Shown: positions 62,179 to 64,000 of the stretch, one piece after another
Layout of the letters: each line of letters starts with the position of its first letter
Position numbering within the stretch: the first letter of the stretch is position 1
Assembly (NCBI RefSeq): GCF_004000215.1
Contig: NZ_RBVY01000004.1
Span: 248,001 to 312,000, forward strand
DNA from: Nitratireductor alexandrii
GTDB lineage: Bacteria > Pseudomonadota > Alphaproteobacteria > Rhizobiales > Rhizobiaceae
Length of the DNA: 64,000 bases
Direction: 5' to 3'
The notes under the pieces: model-generated
Told to the model about the DNA's origin: nothing
The model's database searches: none
What the model saw: only the letters and a program-made list of their open reading frames with translations
Translations under genes and position numbers: made by a program

Positions 62179-63351
62179 TCAGCGCAACCAGCCGATCAGC
62201 AATTCCTCGATCGCGTCGAGCGCGCGCCGGTGCAGAGGCCCGACATCGACATCCTCGGCGGCGAAAAGCGGCGTTTCCTGGCTGAGCGTCTCGCCGACCC
62301 ACACTTTCAGCGCGCCGACTGGCGTGCCCGCCGACACCGGCGCGGTGACCGGCCCCTCGTAGACGATGCGCGCGATCAGGCGGTCGCGATTGGTGATCGG
62401 GATGAAGATCGAGACCGGCCCGTCGGCCTTGAGCGCCACCCCGGTCTTGGCGCCGCCGAACAGCTTTGCCTCGCCGACCACCTCGCCGGCGCCGAAAATC
62501 TCGCGCTTTTCGAACGCCCGCATGCCCCAGTCCAGCACCTTGCGCGCCTCCTCGGCGCGCACGCTGGCGCTCGACATGCCGCTGAGCGCGACGAACAGGC
62601 GCCGATTGCCGCGCTTGGCCGAGCCGACGATGCCGTAGCCCGATTCCTCGGTGTAGCCGGTCTTCAGCCCGTCGGCGCCGATATCCATCTTCAACAGCGG
62701 ATTGCGGTTCGACTGCTTGATGTTGTTCCAGGTGAAGTCGGGCTGCGCGTAATAGCGATAAAACTGCGGATATTCGCGCCAGATATGCAGCGCCAGCCGG
62801 GCCAGTTCGCGCACGGTGACCACCTGGCCGTCGGCCGGCAGGCCGGTCGAGTTCTTGAACACCGATTTCTCCAGCCCGATCGCGCGCGCCCGCTCGGTCA
62901 TCAGCTGGGCGAAATTCTCCTCCGAGCCGGCCATGCCCTCGGCGATGATGATGCAGCCATCGTTCGCCGACTGGACGATGACGCCCTGGATCAGATCTTC
63001 CAGCCGGATCGAGGATTTGAGCTCGGCGAACATGGTCGAGGTGCCCGACGGCGCGCCACCCGTCCTCCAGGCGTTTTCGGAGACCAGGAATTCGTCGTCG
63101 AGCGACAGCCGCCCCGATTTGACGGCGTTGAACACCACCTCCATGGTCATCAGCTTGGCGAGCGAGGCCGGCGGGATCAGCGCATCGGGGTCCTTGGACA
63201 ACAAAATCGTGCCGGTCTCGGCGTCGATCATGAAGGCGGACTGGGCGCGGGTTTCGAAAAGCTGTGCCCAGGCGGGCGGCGACAACGCCATCGCCACGGC
63301 CAAAACGCCGATCAAGGCGGTCACGACCGCCCGGAATTTCGTATATGTCAC
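62179..63351 (-). CDS. D-alanyl-D-alanine carboxypeptidase (DacC/PBP5/6-like)
   Basis: A 390-residue exported DD-carboxypeptidase. Signal peptide about 1-29 (ending PPAWAQ). Active-site PASLAK (Ser63, Lys66), a SAN triad (QSANDG) and DGLKTGYT are present, and the C-terminal PBP5-type beta domain spans about 280-380. It trims terminal D-Ala from peptidoglycan. GTG 63351 is the start. In relatives it lies directly upstream of tmk; here about 4 kb of other genes separates them. Confidence 0.94.
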   Translation of the reverse strand: MTYTKFRAVVTALIGVLAVAMALSPPAWAQLFETRAQSAFMIDAETGTILLSKDPDALIPPASLAKLMTMEVVFNAVKSGRLSLDDEFLVSENAWRTGGAPSGTSTMFAELKSSIRLEDLIQGVIVQSANDGCIIIAEGMAGSEENFAQLMTERARAIGLEKSVFKNSTGLPADGQVVTVRELARLALHIWREYPQFYRYYAQPDFTWNNIKQSNRNPLLKMDIGADGLKTGYTEESGYGIVGSAKRGNRRLFVALSGMSSASVRAEEARKVLDWGMRAFEKREIFGAGEVVGEAKLFGGAKTGVALKADGPVSIFIPITNRDRLIARIVYEGPVTAPVSAGTPVGALKVWVGETLSQETPLFAAEDVDVGPLHRRALDAIEELLIGWLR

Positions 63352-63569
63352 GCCAACACCCCGTGTCCTCGCGGCGCCGCGCCCCGTACCGCGTCAAGCG
63401 CGCGCGGGCACCGTCCGAAAGCCCCGGGCGAACCTAGAACCGTTCATCGCCAAATGGAAGCGGTCGGCTGGAATGGAGTTTTGGTTGGCGCCGGCAAGCG
63501 CCCCGCGACCGCAAGCCCCCCGATCGGGGCGCCGCCGGCCGGAAGGGCCGATCGGCAAACGGACGAACG

Positions 63570-64000
63570 TCAGTCGCGCACCGTCAGCGCCTGCTCCGCG
63601 CCCGCCGCCCAGGCCAGGCGCAGCATGGCGTCGAGCCCGGCGCGGCCGTCCGGGCGCAGATTGACCGTGTACCAGGGCGCGCCCTGGCTGCGGTCCTCGA
63701 TCAGTTCGGGCCGGCCATGGGCGGCGAGCGCGGCGATCACGCTCTGCGCCTCCTCGCGGCTGGCGAACGTGCCGACCGCGATATAGGCGCCGCCGGCCTG
63801 CGGGCGCTCCAGCCGGTCGGCCTTGCCGCTGCGCGCGGCGGGCGCGACCGGCGCGGACCCCTGTCCGGCCAGCAGCGTGTCGAACGCGCCGGCGGCACGC
63901 GCCACGCGCCGGTCGGCATAAGACAGGGCCGCGACCGCCACCGGGGCGGCGAGCCCGCCGGGCAAGGGGCGCTCCGGCACGGACGGACCGAGCGCGGGCA
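63570..64000 (-). CDS. SPOR-domain protein, probably RlpA (5' end cut by window edge)
   Basis: Only the C-terminal 143 residues or so are visible; the frame stays open to the right edge. A low-complexity linker leads into a SPOR domain (about the last 75 residues: AYIAVGTFASREEAQSVIAAL, WYTVNLRPDGRAGLDAML in segments), which binds denuded septal peptidoglycan. Upstream of dacC in Alphaproteobacteria this is usually rlpA, a septal lytic transglycosylase; its barrel domain would be outside the window. GTG 63978 inside the frame is not needed as a start. Confidence 0.75.
   Translation of the reverse strand, partial: PALGPSVPERPLPGGLAAPVAVAALSYADRRVARAAGAFDTLLAGQGSAPVAPAARSGKADRLERPQAGGAYIAVGTFASREEAQSVIAALAAHGRPELIEDRSQGAPWYTVNLRPDGRAGLDAMLRLAWAAGAEQALTVRD

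Overview
The window is GC-rich DNA from an alphaproteobacterium, most likely of the order Hyphomicrobiales (Rhizobiales). Three conserved gene orders support this: ppiD-trpD-trpC-moaC-moeA divergent from tpiA-secG, then pyrG-kdsA; the replication/translation block tmk-holB-metG-tatD-MBL; and a D,D-carboxypeptidase beside an RlpA/SPOR protein. All product names come from reading motifs and gene context; no database search was run.

Layout. 1-3594 (minus): a short operon of EPSP synthase, a glycine-N-methyltransferase-like enzyme and a phosphoglycerate-mutase-like enzyme that runs off the left edge. A 478-base regulatory gap with a palindrome over a promoter separates it from a 2-oxoglutarate/Fe(II)-type (isopenicillin-N-synthase-like) oxygenase (4073-5113). 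5171-7616 holds a LysR regulator, an ArsP-type permease and an ArsR regulator with a Cys-Cys pair.

7643-28904 is the most unusual part: about 21 kb of catabolic genes in three transcription blocks. Block A (minus, 16812 to 7643) encodes a creatininase-like amidohydrolase, a cytosine-deaminase-like amidohydrolase, a GlcD-type FAD oxidase, a quinone-reductase-like flavoprotein, a DadA-type oxidase, an ABC importer and FolD. Block B (plus, 17024 to 23298) encodes an ureidoglycolate-lyase-like protein, HyuA, HyuB, an IclR regulator, a degenerate second FolD and a 5-formyl-THF cyclo-ligase. Block C has RidA (minus), diverging from ferredoxin, ferredoxin reductase, a Rieske oxygenase, a glutamine-synthetase-like ligase and a CHMI-like tautomerase (24094-28904). 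A 12-bp palindrome of the form GAAC-N4-GTTC lies just downstream of the predicted promoters of blocks A and B, and a one-mismatch copy lies in the RidA/ferredoxin gap. My reading is one IclR-controlled regulon that imports an N-heterocyclic, probably N-methylated compound, opens its rings hydrolytically, oxidises it, and passes the one-carbon unit to tetrahydrofolate. The substrate is not determined by the sequence.

28916-43354 is mostly conserved housekeeping (Mo cofactor, tryptophan, PpiD, TpiA, SecG, L,D-transpeptidase, CTP synthase, TMEM43-like protein, D,D-carboxypeptidase, VOC protein, KdsA, dodecin). 43471-46902 encodes a secreted caspase-like protein with 14 exact-length 48-residue TPR-type repeats; a universal stress protein follows. 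47709-51280 is a tight five-gene accessory operon (methyltransferase, FemAB/GNAT-like protein, small protein, PNPOx-like protein, NanE-like epimerase) next to an AT-rich gene desert, with signs of horizontal transfer. 51843-58149 returns to conserved genes. 58313-62030 is an envelope-glycosylation-like insertion (polytopic protein, small membrane protein, GtrA, GT2), then dacC and the C-terminal part of an RlpA/SPOR protein at the right edge.

No rRNA, tRNA, CRISPR array, transposase or insertion sequence was recognised.
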